A stretch of DNA of 64,000 bases from Legionella qingyii (GCF_003184185.1 NZ_QHJG01000025.1:2198-66197), one strand, 5' to 3'. Positions 46,527-59,348 are shown, counted from the first letter of the stretch. The notes: generated by a model not told the origin, from the letters alone. Numbers and translations: made by a program.

Positions 46527-46883
46527 CACAAAATTGGTATGATCTATTAAGGTCGAACGTTTACCACTTACCTTTATTGTGGATTACCTAGTTAATTCCG
46601 ATTTCTTTATTCTCTAACGAATTACTCCTTTAACGAACACGAAACTAACGTTACTGTAGGTTACGGTTAACTCGTTACACTAGGTAACCACGACGAGACA
46701 TAGGACGTTAATTACCGTAAATATAGTACTTGCTTATAGTTCTCCTTCTAAGGCGCTACGTTATAAATACTAATCCAAAGCAATTCAAATAAGGTCTCAT
46801 ACTCAATCCAAGTCCAGTACAAAATCAACAATAATGAACTCAAAAAAGACATATAATGCACGAACATAATCCCTTTTGGTTTA
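46527..46883. other. Divergent promoter region of the capsule cluster
   Basis: About 350 bp between the GT4-KpsC and KpsS genes. No supported ORF; AT-rich with several TATAAT-like patches but no pair of hexamers I would call with confidence. Confidence 0.5.
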
Positions 46884-48140
46884 TACATATTCTTGTCAAC
46901 ATTGAGATAAAAAGTTCCATTCTTGTATAATAATGAAGTTCCTGGTCATCCTGGAAAAAAACGAGTAAACCGGCGTTCGAACTTTCGAGTTCCTCGGGCT
47001 CATATATTTTAATTAAAGTTACGACCACTAACGAAAAAAAAGAACAAACCTCGTCACTGGATATCCGTTTCATAGCTTCTTACCGGAAATACCGACCTTC
47101 TAAAAAATGTTGCAAAACTATAGCTATAATAAAAAGTTATACCTCTAACAGCGGGATAAGTAGCATAGCGCTGTCTTTAGCGACGTGCTGTGCCCTATCT
47201 TCATCGTCAAAAACTTCTCCCAATATAATCTGGATTAAAACAATGAAACCTCATATACCCCCACTTACGTTTGAGAGTACGCTAATGGGTAAAAGTAGGT
47301 TGACTCCTCGTTATGGTTCTCAAAGTTATAGTCCTTGTTGTTTATCCTGCGCGTATAACCGTCTACCAGACCATACCGAAGACGATAAAATGACATCCCC
47401 CCTATCCTTTCAAAGAAAAATTTTTATTACAAGTGGTATCTGGTGAATGTTAAAATCTCCGCCCCCACACCGACGCAAGACGCACCTCTTTCATAACCAT
47501 ATTTACCGCTCTTCGCCTATAACTTGTTGTCAATAACCCCCATAATGCATTCGCGATAAAAAATCAAGGCAACGTTCACAAAAGACTAATGGTCCATTGG
47601 CGAGTGAGCCCCAAGTTTCTTCAACTTGTTAAATATCTCGAATAGTAGCTAAGAAAACGGGTCCCTAGTTACTTGCTATGGAAAGAGCATAAATTTGTAG
47701 TAGGATACCTGTCTCCTATACATTTAATGTGGCTACATTAGTCCGCAAACCGTTAATTTCGTGTTTATTTTCTTGCTCACTACATGTAAGTACTAGTCGT
47801 GAATGGAAGTAATGAGCTCTTACGTGAACCTCAGCATCAATAATTATCAAGTCAACCGTAAAGACGCAATGTGGTATTACATGGATGGAAACACACACCA
47901 CTAACAAAAATGTTATAAGGTCCCGAATGGATAGTTCCATGTGAACTACTAAAAACCTATAGTCGTAGCGTATGCCGACACCTAGCGCTAAATATGTTTT
48001 TTAAAGAATTAAAATATTAATGGTTTTGGGTTAATTTACCGTCGAAAATATTTTTCAAATTTTTCCTCTGTAGTAAACGACCTAACTAACAAGTTTTTAT
48101 ATTACGTAAAAAAAATTTTCAACTATTATTCGTCTCGATC
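46884..48140 (+). CDS. kpsS: KpsS-like capsule Kdo-linker transferase
   Basis: 418 aa. Opening block NILLLQGPVGPFFAHLAASL and YKINFNAGDCFFF, then FQYGDCRPIHRIA, VAVFEEGYIRPNFVTLEYMG, TFLVFKHHPMDRGYVNY and VVINSSVGISALHHNVPTF, all KpsS/LipB landmarks. It should start the Kdo linker on lysophosphatidylglycerol, with KpsC elongating. Followed by KpsE and KpsD genes in the same direction. Confidence 0.92.
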
Positions 48141-48256
48141 AAACCGAACGTAAATTAACCGGACAGTAACAATAAAAATCGGTTCCTGTCATCTTACAGG
48201 GTTAATATTAAATTTGTCAAAAATAGACCTTAGCTCGGATTGATTTTCCTCAATCA

Positions 48257-49420
48257 AACTTCGTTAAATTAGCTAATAATAGACAGTTACGTAATGGGAC
48301 CTTTAGTAGATAAGTTTCGCGAAGAGAAAAAAATTGGTTTTATTTATTCAATAAGCATGAGTGTCAGTAATAAGGATGCAATAACCGATAGAAAATAAAA
48401 CCGAAGGAACGAAGTCTACACATACACAGACTCAGCGCAAAATAACACGCGTCTCGTCCCGTTGGAGGTCATTTAAGACCAAATAGACGAAATAACCGAA
48501 GATGAGGAGAAAGGTTCCGTCTTCTACGACTAATATCATAAGTACTAATATATAACAGAGCACTACGCAACAGACTTGACTTGTTTGCTGAATTAAACTT
48601 TTGAGAAATATCGCTGCCTTTATAACTAAACAAAGTAGCAAAACGTAATGAGCCTAACCTAAGGTCAAAACTTAGTGAAATAGCAATAATATTTTTAGCT
48701 TAGGTATAACAGTAACTAAGAAGGAGAAGGTAAAGCTGGAACGTTCACGCACGAAAATGACGGTTCCTACGTATAGTTTAGTTAGTTTTAAACGACCTTA
48801 ACCGGCTTGTTAAATAATTAGCCAAATTATAAGTTAGTTCTTTTCTAATACAACTAAAACGTTTTCGTCTCCACCTAAACCGCTAAGTTTTTCGATTTCT
48901 TCGGTCAGAACGAAACAGCCTGATAGCTCCAAACTTTCCACAAAAACTAGGATTAGCACTCAGACGCTACTCCGAAGTCGTACATAGTTTCTACCTCCGG
49001 CTTAACTAACGTCGTTTTCCAGTTAATCGCGTTTAAGTCTCAAACCGTGGCGTATTGGGGGTATAAAGAAGCGACGCGTTTTTATAAGTTTGCGATGCCA
49101 AGAGTTAGTTATGACTTTTTTCGTTCCAATGACCTTTAGACTGAAGCGAATGCTTATTTAACGCTGCTATACTTGCTAACCAAAATCTATTTTTTAAACG
49201 GATATTTGTCGAACATAAACGAAATAGGTGTAATTTTTTTCGCGTTTAGCTTCGTGTTGCGTTCGTTAATATAAATCTCTACTAACGAGTAGGATTACTC
49301 GGACTATTAAGTAAACTTGGAATAGCATAGTCCTTATAAAAAAGCCATAAGTAGAACCCGGAATAATGAACCCCTCAATATAGGGAAGACTAACGTTTAC
49401 AATTTCTCGTAGACCTTATT
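48257..49420 (+). CDS. kpsE: KpsE-type inner-membrane capsule export protein
   Basis: 387 aa, TTG start with AAAGGAGTTAGT. Membrane helix near residue 40 (VLTVIIPTLLAIFYFGFLAS), then VYVSESRFIVRRAGQPP, a long periplasmic coiled coil (FINRFNIQSRKDYVDFAKAE...) and a C-terminal helix (IRNIFSVFILGLITWGVISL). This is the KpsE/CtrB/BexC polysaccharide co-polymerase family that bridges the ABC transporter to KpsD. Confidence 0.92.
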
Positions 49421-49445
49421 TAAATTAACAATCCTAATACTCACA

Positions 49446-50630
49446 TACGTAACGTCATAACTATTTATATTCTAATTTGGTAGAATGAACCGCAATCAAC
49501 AAGAGAGTTATTAGAGAAGCCCAACATGGTACTACAGCTCACCCGGATCACGTTCTCATCAGTTCGTTCGTCGACTTGGTCATTTATCGCTACAAGTCAA
49601 CGAACTATATTGGGGCCTGTAACGCGTAGTTAATCGTTATTTGTTATTTTCAATAAATAAAAGACTACGTAAATTTGTCTTAGCGAGTTTAGCGATATCA
49701 CACCCCGGACCTCTACACGACCTAAAAAGTTAGACCCTTTAGGGGGGACGTTGTAACAAATGATGAGGATGTTAACAACCAGAAAGACCCTTCTGTAGTT
49801 TAGGATACTTGAGTAACGGTAGTGTTCACTAAAGAGTCCTCCCCTGTTAGTCAAAAGGAAAACGGCCGTTCTAAGTACAACGGCCCGAATTACATGTTGT
49901 TTAAGTCCTATTTTATTCTGCTCGTAATGTTCCGTTCCGTTTATTTGGGGTTCACAATCAAGCAGAGCGATTTTTATGATGGAGCCGCCACTGATAACAT
50001 CCCCTCCAACAAAGCTCAAACGCGAACGGTAATTGAGGGTCATTTCTCGCTAACGACCTACGTAATCGACGGCGTTTTCCACATTTTGGGGGTCACTTAT
50101 TTTGGTACTAAGTTCATTGGGCCCCTGTCTTTCATATGAGGAATGGTGACCTATAATAGTAAGCACTAGGGTTTGTTTTATAACATAACGTCCGACCGCT
50201 ACATTAATGGCGGAATAAAGTTAGATTTTCGAAATGACATAACCCACGTTGACCCTTTTCACTTCTTTAATTAAAACTTCGAGTTCCTTAATTAAATCGA
50301 GTTCGAAATCCTGCTAGCCCGCCAGAAGTCCTAGTGGCTCGCCTGTAATCACCCCACAAGCAAAAAGCAAAACTTGTCCGAAGTCGCTAAGTAACCGGTG
50401 CTTTTGGACCTAAATAGTGAGGCCTACCTTTTCATGGCCAATAAATATCCGACCTAAATTTTTTAGGTGCATCAAAAAAACACCGAGTTTCAAAGGGCTA
50501 ATTCCTAGTACTATAAGAAATACATAGGTTACGAGGCCAACGCCTTGACGTTTTTAAGGAACCTCATAATCGCTGTCGATGTCGTGGTGACTTAGGTAAA
50601 AATATACGTTGGTGGTATCGCCGAAGAATT
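49446..50630 (+). CDS. kpsD: KpsD/Wza-like polysaccharide export lipoprotein
   Basis: 394 aa. Lipoprotein signal with lipobox ISSGC (YLALVVLSIISSGCTMM). Then the PES domain (YSVGPGDVLDFSIWEIPP, GTISFPFAGKIHVAGLNVQQ) and SLBB-type repeats (AVTIVGEVVSSLRLPLT, TVLGATGKSEEINFEA, GINLAQALGRSGGLQDH). Forms the outer-membrane export channel with KpsE. Its stop overlaps the stop of the convergent KpsT gene. Confidence 0.93.
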
Positions 50631-51661
50631 TTCTCGTCGGCAAATTTGAACTCGACTTTAAGAAACCTAAGGTCCTCTGCTCGAGCATTAGCGAGTTTAC
50701 TTGGTATACTAAAAAAGTAAAAAAAGTCGAGTAAGCCAAGTCCTAGCGCTCGTTCTTACTCCAATTTACGTTCTCATTATAGGAGAAGGACCCCGCATTA
50801 TCTTGCTTCGCACAGACTTTTGTGTAGCTTGAATAGCACTTTATTAACTAAAAATTTAAGGAGCCTTCTTTTATTCGTAAAAGAATTAAAAAGATGCCAC
50901 AGTGTCCGGCTAACAACTTTAACCTAGCGTTTAAGTAAAAGCCCGAGCGCAGGCTCATATTTTGCTATTCGTCGTTACTGTACGAGAGACCAACCCCGTA
51001 ACTAAGCACAACTAACTATTTTTAGCATACGTAGTAAATAAAATAGCTTCCTTATCTCAGCCGGAAACGACTCCTGTCGACGACTAAGTGTTACACAAAA
51101 ATATATTCAACCTAGTACTCTGTGTTAATGTTCGCGTGCCAGAAAAGAAAAAAGTTTATTAAGAAGTATTGTGAAAAACACTTTAGCCAGTAGCGGATGT
51201 CGTTAGTGAAGTAGTTAATTCTTTGTTAGTTTGAGGTGCCGGTAACTTTACCGCTTTGAGTTTGCGCGAGCGTAAGGTCTACTTATCCTAAATTACCCGA
51301 GTACTTTTATCTATGGGTCGAGCCGTTTTAGTAAATGTTTAAGCTAAAACAGCTAGTACTCAACAAAGAATTATGGTATTTAAGACGTATATTTTGCTTC
51401 TGTTAGCTCAGGACAAACTAACAGAACTTTACGTAGTGGTTTTCGCTCTCCGGTACTTTGTGAGTATGGGGCCACATAAAAAGGACTTGAACCGACAAGC
51501 CGCGGTGATTACTCTGCTTAGTTCCAGCTGAAGGGTCTTGGTAACGCAGGATTTTAGGGATAAAAAACTGGAACCAGTTACCAATTTAATTAGAATAGTT
51601 CTTGCCATGCATGCGGAACCGCTTATCCTATTTGGAACGACTCTAATACCTATACTTAGTA
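50627..51661 (-). CDS. kpsT: KpsT-type ABC ATPase with two C-terminal DUF4214-like repeats
   Basis: 344 aa, about 120 longer than ordinary KpsT. Walker A GILGRNGSGKSTLIRLISG, signature IKSYSSGMRARLSFA, Walker B FDCFLIDEVIAVGD. The extension contains VIAAYRFILGREPENEF and ITLAFNLILARDPEPNE, two copies of the DUF4214-like (Y)xxILxRxP motif each followed by a FE..LR..LFSSEEF/LLESKEF block. It may recognise the glycan before export, as carbohydrate-binding extensions do in some O-antigen ABC exporters. ATG overlaps the stop of KpsM (ATGA). Confidence 0.9.
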
Positions 51662-52443
51662 AGACTTGGATACGCAGATGAGCGCAGAAAATGGTACCGT
51701 TCTGAGTTATCTGAATTCTGGTTCGTTTTTCTTCTGTCTATAACTTAACTTATTACTCATACTTGGCACCAAGGTTTTTTAGGAAGTGCGTGATTAAGTT
51801 GCGGTACTTAGTAGCCGTTGGTATTTTGTTAAAGGACACGAAAAACCCCGTCGGTCAGCTGGTACTTACGACGTGGTCTGTAACCTTTTTCATTCATGCG
51901 ATGCCATACGGTATTAGCAAGTTGGCAAAGTTTCACAAGCGATTAGCGTGGTTAGTAGTTACGGTCCCGTTGTCGTTTGGTGTATTCATTATTGGTTGGC
52001 TTATTTTAACAATTTTATAATAGGCCCTTTAGGTAATTGGGGTACGACTATTTACGATACCTATTTTAGTTTTTCCTGTAGCAGTGCGATGATTAAAGTT
52101 CCCAATACGCACGATTTTTGTTCACGTCGTGAAATTACATTGCCACTACGTTGTTTGACGCTAAACTTGCATGGCGGTACCACGTAGCTCAATGACATAA
52201 AGCGGTGTGTTCTTGGCTACTTATAGGCCACTCGCGCTTCCGGCATTACCCATTTGACCTCGGCACTCACTCGGAGCAATTACAGGTATTTCATCAATGG
52301 GGGTTCCACTTATTGTAGCCGAGATGCTACTAGGTATCTTTCGGATATAACACAGCCGGTATCGCTTAATTCTAAAGAGCGTATTCGTCGCGCGGATAAT
52401 GGGCTCGAACATAAAACTCATTCCTCAGGAAAAGGTCGCTGTA
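51658..52443 (-). CDS. kpsM: KpsM-type ABC-2 polysaccharide permease
   Basis: 261 aa, six membrane segments. ARVIGALLMREILIRYGRHN, GFLWIIVEPMLFTLGVT and FPMSGAAFMVDWLPQKAQEI are typical of KpsM/RkpT-like permeases. It pairs with the KpsT ATPase, whose start overlaps its stop by 4 bp. Divergent from the FkbM/coiled-coil gene. Confidence 0.93.
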
Positions 52444-52670
52444 TTTTTTAGGATAAATAAATTACCGCAAAAGATTTACTATTTATCTCTTTTAGCTTAA
52501 CCCTATCTCAGAAATAGAAACTCGATCTTGTTAACAATAAATATTAACTTTTTCATATTAACTAAGTGTTTTTGTCCTGTTCTGAATATGGAAATTCGGG
52601 GTAACTTTGCCGAATATGCATATTCACCTTCTCCAGTTAAATTGACGAACCGTAACTTAATTCCTAAAAA

Positions 52671-54446
52671 TACTCGAAGCACAGAAAGCGTGTTTTAAAA
52701 CTTCTGCAGTACAACACCGCTCGTGATTTCGTACACGTCTTGCCTAAAATATAACTATAACCACGAGTCGTAGGTCAGTATCTAAGACAATCATTTCGCA
52801 AAATGCTATTCCCTACCGTACCATAAGTGTAACTTGGACAAGGACTTAAACAGCGCGAAAACGCTTTACGCGCTGGGCTGCTTTGTCAAAACGTCTAGCG
52901 TAATAGACTGGTATTACCTAATGAACTGAAAGTATAATAAGGGCCTTGTCCGAATTCATGTCGATAGCTGACCTATCGTCTCAGAGTGAAGTTACTTAAT
53001 CCTAAAGTGAGAGTCTTTCACGTCCACGGATGTGAGTGTAACGTTAGTCGATACTCATGAAATCAACTCTTACTACAAGTAACCTACTTTTAACTACAAC
53101 TCCCTAAACTTTTTGTTCAAGACTCGCCAACCCTAATATGCTCGAATGCAGGGACCTATTATCATTAACTTCGCTGTCAAGGGGTAAGTAGATTTTATTT
53201 AAAACGGGTAACCCTCGGCAACGAATAACGTCGGCTGATGGATAAACGAATAAAACTACCTGAGTTGGCAAAAATACAACGGTTTCTTGTGGGACTTGAG
53301 TACCTACGAAAATAATCAGGCGGATTATAGAAACTAGTTACCGTCGAGTGACTCTTAAGTAGCGAAACAGTACTTAACCACAGACGAATATTTCATTTTT
53401 AATTATGAAACAACCTCGTTTGTTGTTTGCTTGAATTAAAGCGTTTCCTTATAGTCCGTGTTGATGTTTTGGTATGAGTTTCAAATGTCGTCCTTTTCCT
53501 ACGAAATCAGGTCCTCTATCCTTATGTTTTTCTTATGGACCGGGTGGTAGTTCATAAGCAAGTTTTAAACGTTTTGCTTAATTTATCGCAATTAGTTTTT
53601 AATCCAAGAAATTTGCTTCTCGAATAGCGTTGTTTTCTTGTAGTATCCCTTCTTGTTCATGCACGAGTCTTAAATGTTTCACTTCATTTATCCCGGTTGG
53701 TTTTTAATCCACGGGACTCACTACCCGAGTATCGGCTTTTTCTTATAGCATCTTTTCTCGTTCGTGTATGAGTTTTGAATGTTTTACTTAATTTATCGCG
53801 GTTGGTTTTTAATCGAAGAAATTCACTACTCGAATAACTCCTTTTTCTTGTCGCATCTTTTCTTGTTCGTGTATAAGTTTTTAATGTTTTACTTAATTTA
53901 TCACGGTTGGTTTTTAATCTGAGGAATTTACTACTCGAATAACTCCTTTTTCTTGCAGCATCTTTTCTTGTCTTTGTATAAGTCTGAAGCGTCGTTTTAG
54001 TATACCGAGTACAAAGTTGTTTTTTAGGTTGGGTGTAGTTTAGCGAAAACATAGCAGTTCCTCTCCTAAAATAAATGGTACGAATAGAAATACCTAACTT
54101 ATCTCTTGGACTAGGCCTTCCTTACGTCATAAAAGAACTTGTTGAACAACGTCCTGCGCTATTTTATAACTATAATTCTCTAAATTATTTGAGAGGACTT
54201 CCTGCTTCATTTTTTTGAGCTCAGTTCCCTAAGTTATTCCGAACCAAGAAAATATTTTCTGCTTTAACCGGACACTAACCTGGTATAAAGTCTTGTCAAA
54301 TACTTTTCGTTTTATCATTTTAGTCCGTTGTCTATAACAAGGGTTTGTTATGCTCATTTCACCTCAAACTTAATCTAGTAAATAGCCTTGTACTCGCAGT
54401 ACAAAAAATAGTTAAATTTTTTACGGAACTGCAACCACGAACGATT
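52671..54446 (+). CDS. FkbM methyltransferase with coiled-coil repeats and DUF4214-like domain
   Basis: 591 aa. Residues ~1-240: FkbM SAM methyltransferase (FVSFAQNFEDVMLWRAL, GFYIDIGAQHPVIDSVSK, MKIDVEGFEKQVLSGW, WIIVIEATVPHSS). Residues ~250-440: coiled coil made of four 35-residue repeats (QNLQNELNSANQKL...EEKEQRRKEQA). Then FIYHAYLYGLNREPDPEGMQ, a DUF4214-like motif also found in the KpsT extension. Possibly caps the glycan chain by methylation, with the coil acting as a length ruler as in WbdD-type proteins; that is inference. AAGGATTTTT before ATG. Confidence 0.88.
53562..53981 (+). repeat. Four tandem 105-bp coding repeats
   Basis: Units begin at 53562, 53667, 53772 and 53877, each exactly 105 bp (35 codons, five heptads), with a partial fifth after 53981. 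The last two are nearly identical, earlier ones more diverged. They encode the coiled coil of the FkbM protein. Confidence 0.92.
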
Positions 54447-54511
54447 TTTATTCGCAGTTTTCTAATTGAAACGGTTTAGTAAACTTGGTCTACAATTATT
54501 TCCTAACGTGA

Positions 54512-55459
54512 TACAATCTTTTATGGAGGACAACCTTTTGCCTCAACTGTCTTTTAGTTTAAATAAACCCCATATGTAAACTTCTAAATTTTGCTGAACT
54601 TTTTATAGTCTATGTTAGTCTTCTCCTTTTTCCTAAAATATGTCTGATAAAACCGTAATTTTGGCTAAATAGAAAAAAAAGATAATTATTATGTGTGGTA
54701 CTGGTTAGATAACCATCTGAGGGAAAAGGAACGCTATGTGAAGTACGACTCCGAGAACTCATATAACCGTGGTAGTTCCGTCATCTTAGACGATCTTTAG
54801 CTAAGCATACGTAGCTTAACCCACGTCCGATACCAGGAACCAACCATAAACGGCGTTTTTAACGCGTTGTTTTACCTTATTTACTGTAATGAGAATAGCC
54901 ACATCTCCGTCTATTTCTTGCGGAACGCGACTACTCTCGGGTAAAATAATTTTTACCCGAAGGATAGAGGCTTGTACTACTTTAATTTTAACTTTTGGTC
55001 TAGTGATGTGAAACGTAAATACCACCTCAATGACTTTCATTACCCGGAAATAAAATACCTCGATCACCTTAACCACTAACCCCGCCCCGACAGAGCTTAC
55101 TAAGGAGACGTTACCTAATAGCACCTATACTCGAGCGGTTCTCAGCCCAAGGTAGAATATGTTATCTTCTGTATAATTTACTAAACTTGGTTCAACTAAT
55201 ACAGGTATACCTATAAGTTCCACCACTTAAATTTAGTGATTTTGTAAGTTAACTTAGTTATTTATTTTTTCAAGCAAAATACGAATATCGTTGGGTATCA
55301 GCTTTTTAGCTTCCCCTCGATGACCTCGAAAAGTAGGTTTTATTCACCTGAAATGAAGTACTTTTTGGCACATTTAAACTAAAGTTAGGTTTTGAAAGAT
55401 TAGATTGCCCGTACTGTTGGAACCTACCCTAAGTCCAGACCAAGTTGCGTTTAAATATT
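54512..55459 (+). CDS. FkbM-family methyltransferase
   Basis: 315 aa. SAM-binding block FVCIELGAGYGPWLVFAAKI and ITLIGVEADKERLALMRAHF; the later DYVHMDIQGGEFKSLKHSI is the FkbM signature (xDxxGxE-like) and MLIATHSRKIEGELLELF follows. Cytoplasmic sugar O-methyltransferase by family. AAAGGATTGCACT precedes ATG. Lies between the coiled-coil FkbM gene and the triple glycosyltransferase. Confidence 0.9.
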
Positions 55460-55562
55460 CTTATATCACTGTAAAATTTAACTCGTTTGGTTAGACATGA
55501 GCTCAAAAGATTAAATAAAAATTTAATTTTTAGGTAAACCTAACGTAACTTCCTCAACAATA

Positions 55563-58500
55563 TACGCATAACAGAACCTAGAAGTTCCGCGAGTTTGTGG
55601 GTTATGAGCAAAAGCACCATAACCGGCAATACATGAAAGGGAGCGGAACCGCTAACGGTCTTTAGCACCTCTCGTGCTTTAAAAATAACGAGAATTACCC
55701 GTCAAAGGTCTTTCATAACTTGGCTATGCTCGACGTAAACTACCTTATAACGGTGTCCTCGTATAAGCACACACCATGTCACGTTTACTTTTACTAACCA
55801 GAGTAGTTTGTCGACTCGACTATGTGCTTCGTAAAGAACGAGTAGATTTTGGGCTATAGCAGGAATAGCCGTCAAAAAAGCTTCCTAGTTTACCGCCACC
55901 ACAGCGGTGCTCATAGCCGTCTGATTCGTTTTAGTATGGGCATCGACAGCACTACGTACTAAATTAAGGAGACCACATACGTCTAGTAATGGATGTGCTA
56001 AGTTTTTGTTTTTTCACCATGAAATTTTTTGAACTCAGAAACCCTGTTCGACTGAATGACGATAGATTAAGTCTCGTGAGTTCTGTCCTTCGCAATTTGA
56101 TAAATTCAAAAGGACTTCTGTTTTAACAATTATAAAGAAGGCGACACCTACTAATAAAATTTGGGTATTTCCATTTATTACGTCTCTCAAATTCCTTTGC
56201 TATACCTAATTGGGCAGGTAAACAAAATATATGACCGCCTTAACTAAAGGCGTTCTTGTAACTACCTAATTAAGCGCGAATACGCTTTAATGGTGAGCTA
56301 CAAGCATTAGTCGTAGTTAACCACTAACACACAAGATATTGTGCATGGCTTTTCTTTTCGGAAGAAAGCAACCGCCGGAGTGCACCAAACCGCCGAGTCC
56401 TTAATTATGAAGGGCCTAAATATGGGTTGCAGCTAGACGACCCAAACATATTAAATACGTTTCAAAAACATAAAGGAAGAAACGTACTCCCTAAACCAAA
56501 CGGTCAAGAACTCCGTTACAGCACACCAGTTCGACAGTAACCTAGCTTATTCTCGTCATAGGGCCTTCACTAACCGGCCCTCCTATTAGATAAACTAGGA
56601 GCGCTACTATTCAGTTATTGTTTTTACGAGAAGTTCCATAATTACCTGCTATTAAAAGCCGAACTTGACTTCGCGAAGAGTGAACTCGTCCGATTTAATA
56701 AAAGGACCCTATAGTCACGAGCATTCCGTTATTTACGAAACCACCGAACCCTATCACTTGCTTTCTTTGTTCCTTCTTGGAGTGATTCATGCTCGTTTGC
56801 TGAGTTCGACCGAATACAAAGAGGTGACGGAGGTCTTGTATCACCCTATTCAATAATATCACGCCTTGAAAATGGAAGCGACTCAGCCAAAATACTTTAG
56901 CTCCAACAACATCGTGTTCTACTGCAAACACTAAGTACCTAATGACGGTTAGTAGGCCAAGCAAGCTAATTTACCAAAGTTTTGTTACCCCCGTTAATAA
57001 TGCTAGCCCAATAAATAGTAAAACCGTTAAGACAAAAGGTAGTCGTATACAAACTCAATACGTTTGTTTATGGACCGCAATAACACAATGTACTAAAAAA
57101 GGAGAGGCCGTAATGACTGGTATACCGAAAAGTACCATTTAGTTTTTTAAATAAGTTAAATCTCAATATAATAAGCGTACCTATATTTCCTACGGACCTA
57201 TTATGCTTCCGCGTACTACTTCGTAACAGATTTATAGGTACATTAAACGCTTAAGATGTGCTACGTTTTCCGCAATAACAGGTAAGTCTCATAAGCGCCA
57301 TAAATCGATTAGTAAAAATACCCCGTTTACGTCGTTTTCTAACCAAACAACAGGGCGAAAATTCTTTTGTTCGACTCAGGTACTTGTTCGAACTACGATC
57401 TTTTGTCAATCCTGATTTAGGACTACGTAAATAGCACACATCGAAACCTTATAACCCAGGATTATTTCGATTGGTATCCAATAATCTCCGAACCAACCGA
57501 AGACTTGAACGTGCGCTATGTGTAACGTTTGATTAGAAGCATCCTTTTTTACTAGGATTTTCATAAATACCCCTTGTCAACAATTGGTGCTAATTACGGC
57601 CAAGCCCTTTTTTATAGTGATAATGACCTACCACACTACTCGGTTGTATAGCTACAATAAATCGCCGTCGTCTATGTCGTCATGTTGACTCCTTTTTAAG
57701 AGCACCTCTTTGTAGTCGGCGACACAACCTAACATACTTAATACCAGAAGGATGATAATAGTTACGTGTACCTTCAGAATCCCTCAACGGTCTATTAACA
57801 CACACCTTCAATGGTCTTCTAAAATGACTAGTGGTTAACTTTCTTAGCGAGCTTGAAGATACCTTGCTATTTTTAGCAGCCGATCTTGATCCGCTGAACC
57901 GTGTTGTCGTATATTCTAGAGTCGTGCGAGGAATACTAACACGCGTCTTTATAATAGTAAGGTAACTTTTTTAAATACTATATCGAAGTCGACTATAAAA
58001 AAGTAATCCATTCAGTCATCGAGTTGAGTTCAGAATAAGAGGTTTATGGCTGCTAAATTATTCCAATCGGTCTCTACACCGAGTTAGATAAGGGTTTAGT
58101 TAAGGATAGGCTGTTAAAAAATAACTATATAGGTACGAGTAACAACTCCTACACTTTAGTCCCTAAGTTGCTCACTGCGCTTCATAAAATTTTTCTAATA
58201 ACCTCAGTGGTGGTAGTCCAATATCTCATCTTGGGCAAATACGAAGACTCGCAGTATGGATGGCCATACGAGCATTTAAGTGCGAATTAAATAATAGAAC
58301 AAGACGACTCCCAAAACTTCTGTGGGGGTAACTACGTAAACGGCCTCTATAAAAAAATCCAAACCTAAATACAGGCTCATAACATGGATCTGTACTTCTT
58401 ATAAACGACTTAGAAGCAGCGTTCCCTCAAAGATAAATAAAACAATAAGTACTAAATGACGGGTATAATTACGGCGTTTACAAATGAGGACTTTGCCTCT

Positions 58501-59348
58501 TTTCCGTGGTAAGGACCTACTTTTGTTAAAGTTACAAACTACCACCTAATACACATAGAGTTCGTCACCGACTATTACAAAAACTGATAAATTTCCCGAA
58601 ATTTTGTCTCGTGAGAGCAGGGAAGTTTTAACCAATAAAAGTGGTACCCCGGCTATAACTTTTAAGAAATGGTTGAGTACCCTAGTTAGCACTACTCCTC
58701 GCCTAAGAAGTTGTTAACTTTGCTCTAGGATGGAAATAATACCAACCTTGACAACTTGGTGCTTTTCCAGTATTTGTCCACGATTTGCGTAAACTTAATA
58801 ACACCAGTGTTCCCGTAGCCTAATTAAACCAATAATATCCTTTCTCCCCTACCTTACATCTTTTTGATCAGGTTTTTAACGTTTGTGTGGGCGTTAATAA
58901 ATTTTTAAATAAGACCGGTCTTGTCCAATCACTACTCATAAATCTTGTCGAAATGCGGAGAAGGAGGACGAACGACCGACGCTCGCTTCCACTCCCCAAA
59001 CCAAACGGAGATTAACTTCGTCGTTTCATATTTGAAGGGCAGTATCGTTCCCTATAATTCCAAAAAGCACTTCATCGACCGTTAGTACGATGGATAAAAT
59101 TAAGGTTATTAGGGAGACCAGAACGTCTCCACTAAACACAAACCGAACTTCCGAAATTTCTTTTATTTGTGTAGAATAGATTGCTATACGGGACCGAATG
59201 CACCCTTGTCTCATGGGCTGTCGACGAACTACATGAGAAGTTTTTATTCACCATATGGGTTAACTGTAGTTTAGTTTTATTCGAGCTAACCTCAGTTAAA
59301 AATCGTCACTTACTTCTAGAGAATCTCGTCCTCCTCGTTACGTTGATT
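55563..59348 (+). CDS. Giant glycosyltransferase with three GT4-type domains
   Basis: 1261 aa. Domain 1 (~1-400): MRIVLDLQGAQTPNTRFRGI, FVLYTGGIDFRKNIDGLIRA, FPSLHEGFGLPVLEAMSCG. Domain 2 (~420-800): LKLAYVSPLPPEHSGISYYS, GVIVLHDFFLSGITDHMAF, VCSFGILGPNKANHRLLEAW, RGETSAAVLDCMNYGLPTI. Domain 3 (~870-1250): QFFIDISMLIVEDVKSGIQR, FIMVGTVEPRKGHKQVLNAF, AASEGEGFGLPLIEAAKYK. EX7E-type retaining motifs are visible in domains 1 and 3. It probably assembles the deoxyhexose repeat. GAAGGAGTTGTTAT precedes ATG; its 3' end overlaps gmd. Confidence 0.93.

Noticed and set aside
53684..54052. Apparent Lys/Arg/Thr-rich repetitive protein on the printed minus strand
   Set aside because: It is the mirror image of the 105-bp coding repeats of the FkbM/coiled-coil gene; the repeat is real but this translation is not.
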